Part shown: positions 8,334-17,120 of the stretch, one piece after another | Layout of the letters: each line of letters begins with the position of its first letter | Numbering within the stretch: position 1 is the first letter of the stretch | Assembly (NCBI GenBank): GCA_963744345.1 | Contig: CAVUTD010000004.1 | Span: 62,001-126,000 of the forward strand | DNA: 64,000 bases | Origin: DASTFP01 sp963744345 | GTDB taxonomy: Bacteria; Verrucomicrobiota; Verrucomicrobiia; Chthoniobacterales; Terrimicrobiaceae | Reading direction: 5' to 3' | Translations under genes and position numbers: made by a program | Notes under the pieces: generated by a model | Seen by the model: the letters and a program-made list of their open reading frames with translations, nothing else | Told to the model about the DNA's origin: nothing | Database searches by the model: none

Positions 8334-9403
8334 GCTAAACAACGTGCTTCGAAAAGCTTCTCGAATTCATCGGCGCGGTGGGCATACGTATGCTCGCCAA
8401 GCGCGCGCGAAAGGGCACTCCGTCCAATGTTACGGGCTTCTTCCGGAGAAATTGCATCCAGAAGCAACGCTACCTCGTCTGCATTGTGCGCAACCAAAAT
8501 CTCTCGCCTTGGTTCAAAGAATTCTCCGATACCTTCCCAAAAGTCCGTCATGACGCAGGCTCCAGCGCCGGCTGCCTCGAAAACTCGCGTCGCCGGAGAG
8601 AATCCAAAGCGCGCCATGCTCTCACGGCTGATATTCAGGGTCATTCGCGCACTACAATTAAAAGCGTTATGATCGCCGGTGAAAACGTGTCCGGCCAAGC
8701 GCATGTTGCTTGGAAGACCTTTATCATGCCACCCGTTTCCACCTAGGAGAAAAGAAAGATTCGGCTTCGCCTTGGCCGTCTCGATGAAGAAGTTCTCGAC
8801 CCGTCTTTCGCGGTCGGGCAATCGATTGCCAAGAAAGGAAAGGTCCGACCGGTACTCACTCCTGGGGAGTACGGGATGGTGGATGTCGGGGTCGAGTGCG
8901 TTGTAGATGGGCCGACATTCACGAGCGCCAAACTCTCGATAGGCGTTCACCACGCGTGCGCCGCCGCCATAGGTCAGAATGAGGTCATAGCGGGGAATGA
9001 GTGCACGGAAGGGATCGGCGCCGTTTGCCTGCAAGCGTTCGAGTGTCGCTGGAGCATCGACATCCCAGAAAGCGACCATGGTTTGCTCCGAACGAAGATC
9101 CAAAACGGCGCGTTCGAGCAGCGGATCGAAGACGCCCACCCCGCTTGCTTTCACCACCAAATCGGCAGACCGAGCGTGCTGGACGTGCCGAAGAGCACTT
9201 TCCTCCGTAGCTTCGTATACCACGGATTTTGCCCATGGCGGCGGTTCGATGTCCCGATGCTGCTGACGATCGTAGGCATCCGGTTCATAGAAGGTTACTC
9301 GATGCCCGCGGGCATGAAGCGCTCGGATAATCCCGCGATAGTATGTGGCAGCTCCATTCCAGTAGGCAGAAAGCAGGCTGGAGCCGAAAAAAGCGATGTT
9401 CAT
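8330..9403 (-). CDS. CgeB-like glycosyltransferase (paralogue 2)
   Basis: A 357-aa CgeB-like GT-B enzyme. The N-terminal segment FFGSSLLSAYWNGAATYYRG corresponds to the acceptor side, and SPATRVFEAAGAGACVMTDFWEG near residue 270 to the donor-binding loop. FLGNRLPDRERRVENFF near 195 is the inter-domain CgeB signature. It is clearly related to its downstream neighbour but well diverged, so the two probably add different sugars. The gene overlaps both neighbours by ATGA (9400-9403 and 8330-8333). Confidence 0.82.
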   Translation of the reverse strand: MNIAFFGSSLLSAYWNGAATYYRGIIRALHARGHRVTFYEPDAYDRQQHRDIEPPPWAKSVVYEATEESALRHVQHARSADLVVKASGVGVFDPLLERAVLDLRSEQTMVAFWDVDAPATLERLQANGADPFRALIPRYDLILTYGGGARVVNAYREFGARECRPIYNALDPDIHHPVLPRSEYRSDLSFLGNRLPDRERRVENFFIETAKAKPNLSFLLGGNGWHDKGLPSNMRLAGHVFTGDHNAFNCSARMTLNISRESMARFGFSPATRVFEAAGAGACVMTDFWEGIGEFFEPRREILVAHNADEVALLLDAISPEEARNIGRSALSRALGEHTYAHRADEFEKLFEARCLA

Positions 9404-10506
9404 GCGGCCTTTTGGCTGGAAGGCTCTCGCTTGCCTCCGGAGAGGGAATGGTAGAGATCGTAATAGCTAGCGCACATCGCCTGACGACTGAAGTTGTTGG
9501 CTTGTGCGCGCGCCTTTTGACCAAGCGCTGCTCGCGCTTCTTCGTCGCGAATTAATCGCTTGAGCTCGGCTTCCCACGCGTGAGCGTCTGTAGGATCGAG
9601 CAAGACAGCGGCGCCCTGCCAAAGCTCTCTAAAGGTGGGAATATCAGCTAAAACGAGTGCACAACCGGAGAGGGCGGCTTCAAGCACGGCCAGCCCGAAG
9701 GGTTCATAGAGCGCCGGCGCAGCATAGATCCAAGCACGGTTGAACTCCTCGCGAATCGCCCAGGAGCTCAGCTTGCCCAGAGCGTGAACATGCATGAAGC
9801 GGCTTTGAGTATTTGAAAGTGGGCAGACGGGCTCGCCTGCGATCAGGACTGGCCACTCCAGCTTGCCCGCGATGGAGTCGAGTAACTGGAAATTCTTCGC
9901 TTTGTCCCACACCCTCCCCACAGACAGTATTTGCCGAGCCTTGGCGCCCGCCGCGAAGTGAACCGGATCAACTCCGTTGGGGATCACCCGGGAAGGGAAA
10001 TCAACATTGTAAATGCGCCGAAGATCGCGAAGCATGCTGTGAGTGGGAGCGACCACGCAATCCGCCACGGCAAGGCCGTTCGCCACCTCCTGGCGATAGC
10101 GATCCAGTCGTGGCGGGGCCGGCTCCCTTATCACGGCGTTCCACCAAGACAGCACACAAGAATGCGCACCTACTACCACAGGTGCGGGCCATTGGACTCT
10201 TGAAGCTAACGCATAACCGTTAAGGTGGATAACTGCCGGGTTGACCTCGCTCACCAAGCCATGCAAAAGCTGAGCCGCAGCTTCGACATCCTCCCAAGGA
10301 TCCTCCATCCATTCTAGACGCAATTCGGATTCGGTACAGTGCACATGGGAAAGGCGAGACACTTCTTCCTGTTGCGTCTGAGAAAGCTTTCCGCCAAACA
10401 CTACGAGATAAATCGTAGCGCCGCTCTGTAAACCGCGGGCGAGCTCCAAGACGTGGTTCCACACGCCGCCAAGCCCATCACCGGTCATGACGATCTTCAT
10501 CGACAT
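9400..10506 (-). CDS. Family 4 glycosyltransferase
   Basis: A 368-aa GT4 retaining glycosyltransferase. MKIVMTGDGLGGVWNHVLELARGL at the N-terminus is the acceptor-side glycine-rich loop. ILSVGRVWDKAKNFQLLDS near residue 195 is the first donor-domain strand, and ALYEPFGLAVLEAALSGCALVLADIP near 270 holds the EPFGLxxLE motif that binds the nucleotide sugar. Two in-frame ATGs (10506 and 10500) are possible starts. One base separates it from the upstream epimerase stop, keeping the operon contiguous. Confidence 0.88.
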   Translation of the reverse strand: MSMKIVMTGDGLGGVWNHVLELARGLQSGATIYLVVFGGKLSQTQQEEVSRLSHVHCTESELRLEWMEDPWEDVEAAAQLLHGLVSEVNPAVIHLNGYALASRVQWPAPVVVGAHSCVLSWWNAVIREPAPPRLDRYRQEVANGLAVADCVVAPTHSMLRDLRRIYNVDFPSRVIPNGVDPVHFAAGAKARQILSVGRVWDKAKNFQLLDSIAGKLEWPVLIAGEPVCPLSNTQSRFMHVHALGKLSSWAIREEFNRAWIYAAPALYEPFGLAVLEAALSGCALVLADIPTFRELWQGAAVLLDPTDAHAWEAELKRLIRDEEARAALGQKARAQANNFSRQAMCASYYDLYHSLSGGKREPSSQKAA

Positions 10507-10507
10507 C

Positions 10508-11569
10508 TCAGGCGACCAGGTCTTTGACGTTCACAGGTTCTTGGTCCCGCATCCAGGAATGCAGCGCGCGCATTCCGTCCTCCACCGACGTCACGGGAGT
10601 CCAGCCAGAGATCGTTTCGAACTTGGTGCAATCACTCACATAATATTTCTGGTCCCCAGGGCGCCAATCTGCGTATTCCGGCGCAAGGTCGCGTTCAACA
10701 AGCTCGCCGATCAGCCTGAGTACCTCTTGGATGCTGGCGGTGTTCGCGGGGCCACCACCGATGTTAAAAGCTTCGCCAGAAATCAGATGACTACGTTCGC
10801 GAGCCAAAAGTAACGCCTCCACCAGGTCCTCGACAAAGAGAAGATCTCTTACTTGCCGGCCGTCGCCGTAAACGGTAATCGGTGATCCCTCGAGAGCTTG
10901 TCGAAGAAAGTGTGCGACCCAGCCTTGATCCTCGGTTCCCATCTGCCTGGGTCCATAGATGCAGCTCATTCGAAAAACGACCGTCTGCAGGTCAAAGCTG
11001 CTCGCGTAATCAATAATGTATTGATCTGATGTGCCCTTCGAACATCCATAAGGACTGGCAAAGGCGAGCGGCTGAGACTCGTTGAAACCCCGCTCTCGGA
11101 TATTGCGACTCGCGGGCACATAGCGGGTGTCCCCGGTCTCGAGCAACAATCGCTCCATGCCGCCGTAAACCTTGTTGGTCGAGGTGAAGATTAAAGGAGC
11201 CGAAGCGTTTGTGCATCGCAAAGCTTCAAGCAGATTGAGTGTTCCTGCAGCGTTCACTTCGAAATCAAGGCTTGGATCAACGAGGCTCGTGGTGACGGCG
11301 GCTTGTGCCGCAAGATGAAAAACAGAAGATGCCAGCTTGATGGCTGACCCTACGGCAGCACGATCCCGAATGTCGTGACGACTCAGATGAAGGCGGGCCC
11401 CGTAGCGAGAATATAGCCAGCGCAAATTTTGGTCGACCCCTGGCCGCGACAAATTGTCGAGGATCAGGACTTCCTCACCAGCCGCCAGGAGACGGTCGGC
11501 AAGATTTGACCCGATGAACCCGGCTCCTCCTGTGATAACAACCGGTGCATTTTTTCGCGCGGCCTTCAT
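10508..11569 (-). CDS. NAD-dependent sugar-nucleotide epimerase (CDP-tyvelose/paratose 2-epimerase-like)
   Basis: A 353-aa extended SDR. The NAD motif TGGAGFIGSN is at residues 13-22 and the catalytic Tyr-Lys in YGCSK near 170. The segment RMSCIYGPRQMGTEDQGWVAHF near 200 is characteristic of the CDP-paratose 2-epimerase branch, which acts at C2 of CDP-sugars; substrate assignment by that resemblance is inference. It overlaps the upstream epimerase by ATGA (11566-11569). It presumably supplies an activated unusual sugar to the operon's glycosyltransferases. Confidence 0.82.
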   Translation of the reverse strand: MKAARKNAPVVITGGAGFIGSNLADRLLAAGEEVLILDNLSRPGVDQNLRWLYSRYGARLHLSRHDIRDRAAVGSAIKLASSVFHLAAQAAVTTSLVDPSLDFEVNAAGTLNLLEALRCTNASAPLIFTSTNKVYGGMERLLLETGDTRYVPASRNIRERGFNESQPLAFASPYGCSKGTSDQYIIDYASSFDLQTVVFRMSCIYGPRQMGTEDQGWVAHFLRQALEGSPITVYGDGRQVRDLLFVEDLVEALLLARERSHLISGEAFNIGGGPANTASIQEVLRLIGELVERDLAPEYADWRPGDQKYYVSDCTKFETISGWTPVTSVEDGMRALHSWMRDQEPVNVKDLVA

Positions 11570-12684
11570 GCCGCCAGTCCCCGGACGAGCAGCTCGTTCG
11601 CGGCAAAGTCAACGTGGTCTTCAGCAGTCTGATCTTCAAGCCACGCCGCCAGTTCGCCAAGACCATCCCGAAGTCGCACCTTGGGTCGGTAGCCCAACAG
11701 CGAACGCGCTAAAAAAATATCGGCAAAGCAGTTCCGAACATCTCCGACTCGGTAACGCTGAGTAATTTCCGGTTCAATGTGGTCCTTGCCCAAAGCCGAG
11801 GCGATCATCTCGGCGACCTCGCGGATGGAGACCGACTCGCCGCTACCTACATTGAAGACATGACCAGCAGACTGCGGTATCTCGAGGGCCAGGCGGCAGG
11901 CTTGAGCTACATCGCGCACATTCACAAAATCGCGTCGCTGAGCACCGTCTTCGTTCACCAGTGGTCGGCGATTATTGAGCAGTCGTGAAGCAAAGATTGC
12001 AAGCACTCCAGTGTAAGGATTTGAGAGCGCTTGCCGCGGACCATAAATGTTGAAGAATCGCAGGCCTACCGTTGATATCCCATAGGCGGGGCCGACGGTC
12101 ATGCAGAGCCGTTCCTGGTAGTATTTTGAAATCGCATAAACTGAAGGAGAGGTGGGCCACTTGCTCTCGGGCGTAGGCAAAGGAATCAGCGGATGACCAT
12201 CGCCATCGAGCAGTTCCCATTGACGAGCCTTGAGCTGCTCGAGTGTGCGGCTGCCAGGATCAAAATGGGAACCATCAACTGCCCGATAGCTTCCTTCCCC
12301 ATAGATACTCATGCTCGAGGCCACGATAAGCCGCTCAACCGGACGCTTGGCGAGGGCTTCCAGCAGCACCGCTGTCGCACCAGCATTTACCTCGGTATAA
12401 TGAGCGATTTTATACATGCTTTGACCGACCCCCACCGCTGCCGCGAGGTGATACACCGCGTCCACCCCATCTAGAGCTCGCCAGACCGCCTGCCGATCGT
12501 TTGCATCTGCCCGAATCAACTCTATTTCTGGTGCGAGATAGGTCGGGCGACTGGAACTTTCTCGATGGACTTGCGGCGAGAGGTTGTCCAGAGCTCTTAC
12601 TTCATAGCCCTTGTCCAGCAACTCATCTGCAAGATGCGAACCGACAAAGCCCGCGCCACCAGTAATTAGAATTCGTTTCGGCAT
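11566..12684 (-). CDS. NAD-dependent epimerase (dTDP-L-rhamnose 4-epimerase-like)
   Basis: A 372-aa extended SDR and the first gene of the operon. The NAD motif TGGAGFVGSH is at residues 8-17, the GVGQSMYKIAHYTEVNAGAT segment near 90 is typical of the dTDP-rhamnose/dTDP-talose 4-epimerase branch, and the active-site YAISKYYQE follows near 180. An insertion of about 40 residues before the YxxxK also fits that branch. It would invert C4 of an activated deoxysugar. The 193-bp gap to the divergent dehydrogenase must hold the operon promoter. Confidence 0.82.
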   Translation of the reverse strand: MPKRILITGGAGFVGSHLADELLDKGYEVRALDNLSPQVHRESSSRPTYLAPEIELIRADANDRQAVWRALDGVDAVYHLAAAVGVGQSMYKIAHYTEVNAGATAVLLEALAKRPVERLIVASSMSIYGEGSYRAVDGSHFDPGSRTLEQLKARQWELLDGDGHPLIPLPTPESKWPTSPSVYAISKYYQERLCMTVGPAYGISTVGLRFFNIYGPRQALSNPYTGVLAIFASRLLNNRRPLVNEDGAQRRDFVNVRDVAQACRLALEIPQSAGHVFNVGSGESVSIREVAEMIASALGKDHIEPEITQRYRVGDVRNCFADIFLARSLLGYRPKVRLRDGLGELAAWLEDQTAEDHVDFAANELLVRGLAA

Positions 12685-12877
12685 TTCTCAGCTCGGGAGC
12701 AGGGGTTGGATCCGCTCGCCGCAACACGTTCGCAGCGCTCCCCGACCTTTTTCGTCAGGTCATGGCTTCATCACTGCATCAGGTATTCACCCTATCCTTT
12801 TTTCAGATAGGAGCATACGGTCCTGTCCCAACGAAGGGAAAACGAACCCTTTTGTCAACGTAAGAGCCTCTCACCAG
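12685..12877. promoter_or_regulatory. Divergent intergenic region of the glycan cluster
   Basis: This 193-bp gap lies between the oppositely transcribed epimerase operon and the dehydrogenase/glycosyltransferase arm, so both promoters should be here. I could not recognise a convincing -35/-10 pair, operator palindrome or riboswitch. Confidence 0.4.
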
Positions 12878-13831
12878 ATGAAAGCCGCAATAATTTCAAT
12901 TCCCGGCAGGGTAGAAATCGTGGATGCGCCCATGCCCTGCCCTGAGCACGATCAGATATTGGTTCGGGTGGAAGGGTGCGGAGTGTGCGCATCGAATATC
13001 CCTCGCTGGGAAGGAAAGCCTTGGTTCACGTATCCGACAAGACCAGGGGAACTTGGCCATGAAGGTGTAGGGACAATCGCGAAAGTAGGCAAAGGGGTAG
13101 ATAGCTGGCAGACCGGGGATCGAGTGGCCTTCTTTTCGAATAGCGCCTACGCTGAATACGACCTCGCATGTGCCAGCGACGCTGTGCGCATCCCCGAACA
13201 ACTCCGAGACGCTTGTATCCCTGGCGAGCCACTCGCTTGCGCGTGGAATATTTTCGATCGGGCGGGAATCGGAATGGCTAGCCAGGTGGCAATCGTCGGA
13301 AGCGGGTTCTTAGCCTGTTTGCTCATTCAACTCGCCGTCCACACGGGGGCTAGGGTGATTGCCGTAGCGCGCAGGCCTTTCTCAGACCGTGTTCGCGAAA
13401 GCCTCGGACTTTTCGAGATGGTGACTTCCGCCGAACCCGCGGTCTGTCAGGAAAAGGTTGAACAACTGACTGCGGGCCGGATGTGCGACGTTGTGATCGA
13501 AGCGACGGGCAAGCAGGCACCGTTGGATATTGCTGCTCGATTGACCCAGACCCGAGGACGTCTGGTCATAGCCGGATATCATCAGGATGGACCACGACAA
13601 GTTGACATGCAGCTATGGAACTGGAGAGGAATCGATGTGATCAATGCTCACGAGCGCGACCCGGCCATTTATACCGAAGGGATGCGACGCGCCTACGTTG
13701 CCACGGTCGAAGGCACGCTCAACCCAGGGCCGCTTCTCACCCACCACCTTCCCCTTGACCAACTCGGGACTGCATTTGAGTTGGCCCAGCTAAGGCCTGA
13801 AGGATTTATGAAGGCCGTCGTTTATCCCTGA
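12878..13831 (+). CDS. Zinc-type alcohol dehydrogenase family protein (MDR)
   Basis: A 317-aa medium-chain dehydrogenase. The catalytic-zinc Cys is in GCGVCASN near residue 37 and the His-Glu pair in GELGHEGVG near 60. The NAD-binding region AIVGSGFLACLLIQLA lies near 142. The four-Cys structural zinc loop of classical enzymes is missing, which explains the short length. ATG 12878 was chosen because MKAAIISIPG is the standard N-terminus; the frame stays open upstream but runs into the divergent epimerase. It begins the divergent arm of the glycan cluster, so it may oxidise inositol or a sugar (inference). Confidence 0.85.
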   Translation: MKAAIISIPGRVEIVDAPMPCPEHDQILVRVEGCGVCASNIPRWEGKPWFTYPTRPGELGHEGVGTIAKVGKGVDSWQTGDRVAFFSNSAYAEYDLACASDAVRIPEQLRDACIPGEPLACAWNIFDRAGIGMASQVAIVGSGFLACLLIQLAVHTGARVIAVARRPFSDRVRESLGLFEMVTSAEPAVCQEKVEQLTAGRMCDVVIEATGKQAPLDIAARLTQTRGRLVIAGYHQDGPRQVDMQLWNWRGIDVINAHERDPAIYTEGMRRAYVATVEGTLNPGPLLTHHLPLDQLGTAFELAQLRPEGFMKAVVYP

Positions 13832-13855
13832 CCGCTGTCGCCGCTTCGCGATCCC

Positions 13856-14947
13856 TTGAAAGTTCGTCTCTTCTGCCACTCGATCATCTCTGACTGGAAC
13901 AACGGTCACGCCCATTTTCTGCGCGGAATTGTGAGCGAATTGATCGAGCGGGGAAACGATGTGCTCGTTTACGAAGAAAAGAACTGCTGGAGCTTAACGA
14001 ACGCTTTACGTGAACGCACGGATGTCATTGAGGCGTTCCGGCGCCGCTTCCCATCAGTTCGGGTCGAGCAGTATGAGAATCTTGAACTTTGCTCAGCATT
14101 AGCCGATGCCGATCTCGTCGTCGTTCAGGAGTGGAACTCCCCGGCGCTTGTCGCGGAACTGGGCGCTCTGCGGGCCAGAGAAAGGCAATTCATCTTGCTG
14201 TTTCACGACCCGCATCACCGCGCCGTGACCGATCCGGCGTCGATGGGGCAATTTGACCTGCGTCATTTCGATGGTGTCCTGGCCTTCGGCGAGATCCTTC
14301 GCCGAATTTATCTCGAAAAGGGCTGGGCACGTCGAGTGTGGACCTGGCACGAAGCAGCTGATACTCGAATATTTCATCCGCTTCCCTCCATAAAGAAAGA
14401 TCTGGATCTGGTATGGATCGGAAACTGGGGAGATGGCGAACGTTCCGCGGAATTGCTAGAATTCTTGATTCGCCCTGTCCAACGTCTCGGCCTTGACGCC
14501 ATTGTCTTTGGGGTTCGCTATCCGGCGGAAGGATTATCCGCTCTGGCGAGCGCCGGGATCAGCTATGGGGGATGGCTAGCCAATGCCGAGGCGCCTTCCG
14601 CGCTCGCTCGAGCTCGCGTAACTGTTCACGTCCCGCGGAGACCCTATGCCCGCCAACTCCACGGAATTCCTACCATTCGCCCCTTCGAAGCGATGGCTTG
14701 CGGCATTCCACTTGTCTCTGGACCCTGGATGGACTCGGAGCACCTTTTTTGTCCAGGAAGGGATTTTCTCTTCGCCCGGAATGGGGAACAGATGACGCAT
14801 CATTTAAAGCGAATCTTGGAAGACGCGCAGCTCTCTAATTCGCTGGCCACCTCGGGTCTGAGGAGCGTTCACAGCCGGCACAGCTGCCGCCATAGAGTGG
14901 ATCAACTGTTGTTAATTTACGACGAACTTGCGGGCAATGGATCCTAA
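13856..14947 (+). CDS. CgeB-like glycosyltransferase (paralogue 3)
   Basis: A 363-aa protein related to the two CgeB-like enzymes in the minus-strand operon. HSIISDWNNGHAHFLRG at the N-terminus matches their WGNGHAT / YWNGAAT patch, and IRPFEAMACGIPLVSGPW near residue 280 is the donor loop. The predicted start is a TTG at 13856; no ATG or GTG gives the complete conserved N-terminus. It lies 24 bp after the dehydrogenase and is probably cotranscribed with it. Confidence 0.8.
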   Translation: MKVRLFCHSIISDWNNGHAHFLRGIVSELIERGNDVLVYEEKNCWSLTNALRERTDVIEAFRRRFPSVRVEQYENLELCSALADADLVVVQEWNSPALVAELGALRARERQFILLFHDPHHRAVTDPASMGQFDLRHFDGVLAFGEILRRIYLEKGWARRVWTWHEAADTRIFHPLPSIKKDLDLVWIGNWGDGERSAELLEFLIRPVQRLGLDAIVFGVRYPAEGLSALASAGISYGGWLANAEAPSALARARVTVHVPRRPYARQLHGIPTIRPFEAMACGIPLVSGPWMDSEHLFCPGRDFLFARNGEQMTHHLKRILEDAQLSNSLATSGLRSVHSRHSCRHRVDQLLLIYDELAGNGS

Positions 14948-15145
14948 AACGAAGGCCCGCGAGGTAGCCAATCCTCACTCACACGTGCGTGGCATGCTCT
15001 GAGCTCGCCGACTATGCTTTCACATCAGCGTGCCTTCCAGTTCAGAGTCCATGAGAGCGCGAGGTCAGCCTTATATTTCCTTCAGGACATTCCTGAGAGC
15101 TACGTGCCATCTAGGTCGCGAACCTCAGTCGACATCAACACTATT

Positions 15146-15679
15146 ATGGGACTATTTTCACCAACATTTGAAACATTGCGGGATCTTTACCTCAACGAAC
15201 TGCGCGACCTTTACAGTGCGGAGACGCAGTTGACCGAAGCGCTGCCGAAGATGGCTGAAGCTGCGAGTTCCTCCCAACTGAGGGCGGCCTTTACAGACCA
15301 TCTGGAGGAAACCGAAGGTCATATTAGCAGACTGGAGGAGATCTTCGAGGCCTTGGGCGAGGAGCCTAGCGGCGAGACTTGCAAAGCGATGGAAGGTTTG
15401 ATTGCCGAGGGCGAAGACTATGTCAAGGCCGGTGGCGATAAGGACGTTCGGGACGCGGGGCTCATCGGCGCCGCGCAGCGGGTTGAGCATTATGAAATTG
15501 CGGGTTACGGCACCGCGCGCACCTTAGCCATGCGTGTGGGGGAAACCGAAGCTGCAGAGAAGCTGCAAGCTACCCTCGACGAGGAAGCGGAGGCCGATCG
15601 CAAGCTGACCACGATTGCCGAAGGCGAAGTCAATCCGGAAGCCGCAGCATCCTCCCGGTCGACGAAAAGCCAATTGTAA
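15146..15679 (+). CDS. Ferritin-like domain protein, DUF892 (YciE/YciF-like)
   Basis: A 177-aa four-helix bundle. The N-terminal helix LRDLYLNELRDLYSAETQLTEAL and the later helix RVEHYEIAGYGTARTLA are typical of the YciF/DUF892 family, whose Glu/His residues may bind a di-metal centre. These small proteins are induced by osmotic and oxidative stress; the reaction is unknown. ATG 15146 was preferred because the family starts at this MGLFSPTFETL-type sequence. An upstream in-frame ATG at 15014 would add 44 unconserved residues. Confidence 0.88.
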   Translation: MGLFSPTFETLRDLYLNELRDLYSAETQLTEALPKMAEAASSSQLRAAFTDHLEETEGHISRLEEIFEALGEEPSGETCKAMEGLIAEGEDYVKAGGDKDVRDAGLIGAAQRVEHYEIAGYGTARTLAMRVGETEAAEKLQATLDEEAEADRKLTTIAEGEVNPEAAASSRSTKSQL

Positions 15680-15798
15680 GCAGGACAATGTGGCCAGCAA
15701 TAGCCATCATTGCAAGCCAGGAAGTCCATTCGCGAAAAGATGCAAGGACTAACGTTTCGCAACTTCGAAGCGCGTCTGGCCATAAGGGATGCCCGCCT

Positions 15799-16026
15799 AT
15801 GATTATGAAGCCGTTCGAGAAGATCCCAATCAGAAGAGACGAAACTCCGCACGAGCAGCTAAGCCAGCATTTAGCCGGAACTGTCTTAGCGGCCGGAGCC
15901 CTCTCATCTCGCCTTGTCAGACGCGGCGCTCCTGAAGCAAGAGAGGCTGCCCGGCTGCTCGATATGATTCTCAAAGCCAACAATGAATTCAGTTGTCTAA
16001 TAACAAGCTTTGATAAGCGACGCTAA
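15799..16026 (+). CDS. Small hypothetical protein
   Basis: A 75-aa reading frame with no family I recognise. It is mostly helical and charged (EAREAARLLDMILKANN) and carries no signal peptide or cysteine pattern. The frame is open to 15688, but the ATG at 15799 gives a more protein-like N-terminus. It follows the DUF892 gene by 120 bp on the same strand. It could be a genuine small stress gene or a chance ORF. Confidence 0.4.
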   Translation: MIMKPFEKIPIRRDETPHEQLSQHLAGTVLAAGALSSRLVRRGAPEAREAARLLDMILKANNEFSCLITSFDKRR

Positions 16027-16139
16027 GCTCAGTTAGGAAGTTTCCGTCTTCGGACGCGCTGATCGCCGGACAGCACAAAAGATGGATTTTCAGTTCCCGT
16101 CAAGGCATCTGTTGTTTCCGGTCGCTCGTATTCCGTAGC

Positions 16140-16449
16140 AAACTTTTATCTCCACAGATCATGAAACCTGACTCTGCATTGACGTTAGTAACCGTTTGCT
16201 GCGAGACGAGCGTCGACAGCACTTAGTCGTATCCGTGAGGAACACGCCGATGCCATAGAAAGCCTTGAAGAGAATGTGCGTTCGATGGGTGGTAAGCCAG
16301 ACGCCGAAACAGGGGCTTGTGGTGTTTTTGCCGATGCCGTCCAGAGCGCCGCCAATCTCCTCGGCACGAATACCTTTCTTACTGCGGGGACGCGGAGGGC
16401 ATCTTTGGGAAATCGTGAAGAAGGCGCTTCGGATATTCGCGCAGGATGA
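16140..16449 (+). pseudogene. 5' part of a DUF2383-like four-helix bundle gene (disrupted)
   Basis: Reading the plus strand from about 16216 gives SRIREEHADAIESLEENV, then VRSMGGKPDAETGACG and FADAVQSAANLLGTNTFLTA. This is the central helix and glycine turn of DUF2383/PA2169-type helical-bundle proteins. The preceding helix can only be followed in another frame (about 16160-16215), and no start codon is clear. Family-like sequence stops near 16380 and the frame ends at TGA 16447-16449. The missing C-terminal half appears at 19806-19962, so the gene seems to have been split by an insertion and has since decayed. Confidence 0.5.
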
Positions 16450-16740
16450 ACATACCCAACTCGTCGCGCTTGCGCTGGTACCAACTCATCTGCCCGGGGC
16501 TAAGGCTAAAAAGCCCGGTTGAGGGGCTAACTGCCGCGTCGGAGGTTCGCGCACTATCTGGAAAGGCGCCGAAAAGCACCGACTTTCCACAGCCGGTGGA
16601 AACCTCCTTACAGAATTTGGTTCGAGTTATTGGACCAAAATTAGAATGACTCGTAGAGGAAGGCTGCTGAATCGCAAAATTGACGCGCTCGTCACATTTT
16701 CAATGACGGCATCGCGCCACCATGAGCAATGTCGCCTCGT
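16450..16740. other. No recognisable gene
   Basis: The short open frames on both strands here show no family features. I see no promoter, RNA or repeat. Confidence 0.5.
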
Positions 16741-16857
16741 TTGAGCGCGCCCCCAGACCCCGCCGAAACAGATAGGCGGATCGCGAAATGGACGGTTGTC
16801 GTCTCGATTATTGCGCTCGTCGTCTCGATTGTTGCCATTGTCGTATCCGCCCATTAG
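16741..16857 (+). CDS. Candidate 38-aa single-pass membrane protein
   Basis: A TTG-initiated frame encodes 38 residues: a short charged head (PPDPAETDRRIAKW) followed by a purely aliphatic stretch of about 20 residues (VVVSIIALVVSIVAIVVSA), ending in His and TAG. The layout of a soluble N-terminus, Arg/Lys-Trp at the interface and one helix is typical of small inner-membrane proteins. The helix is built from two near-identical repeats at DNA level (GTCGTCTCGATT at 16798-16809 and again about 21 bases on). No strong ribosome site is visible, so a chance ORF is possible. Confidence 0.35.
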   Translation: MSAPPDPAETDRRIAKWTVVVSIIALVVSIVAIVVSAH

Positions 16858-17120
16858 GGGTGCAAGCGACTTCTTGACGCTGAAATGTGCCCTGACCCGC
16901 CTCCTTCCACCTCAAAAGGTGCCCACCCCTGAATCGACTTCCACGCACCATTGCGTCATCATAGTCGCCGGGAAAGCTCTGGCTTCGGATTCCCACCAGA
17001 CGCGCGCGGGAGGGCCAAAAGCGATCTCCTATCAGTAGCGGAGTCATGTCTGAATTCGTGTCACAACGACTTCAAGGAACTTTTCCCGTAACTTCCGGTC
17101 GATCGAAAGTGGCTGACACC

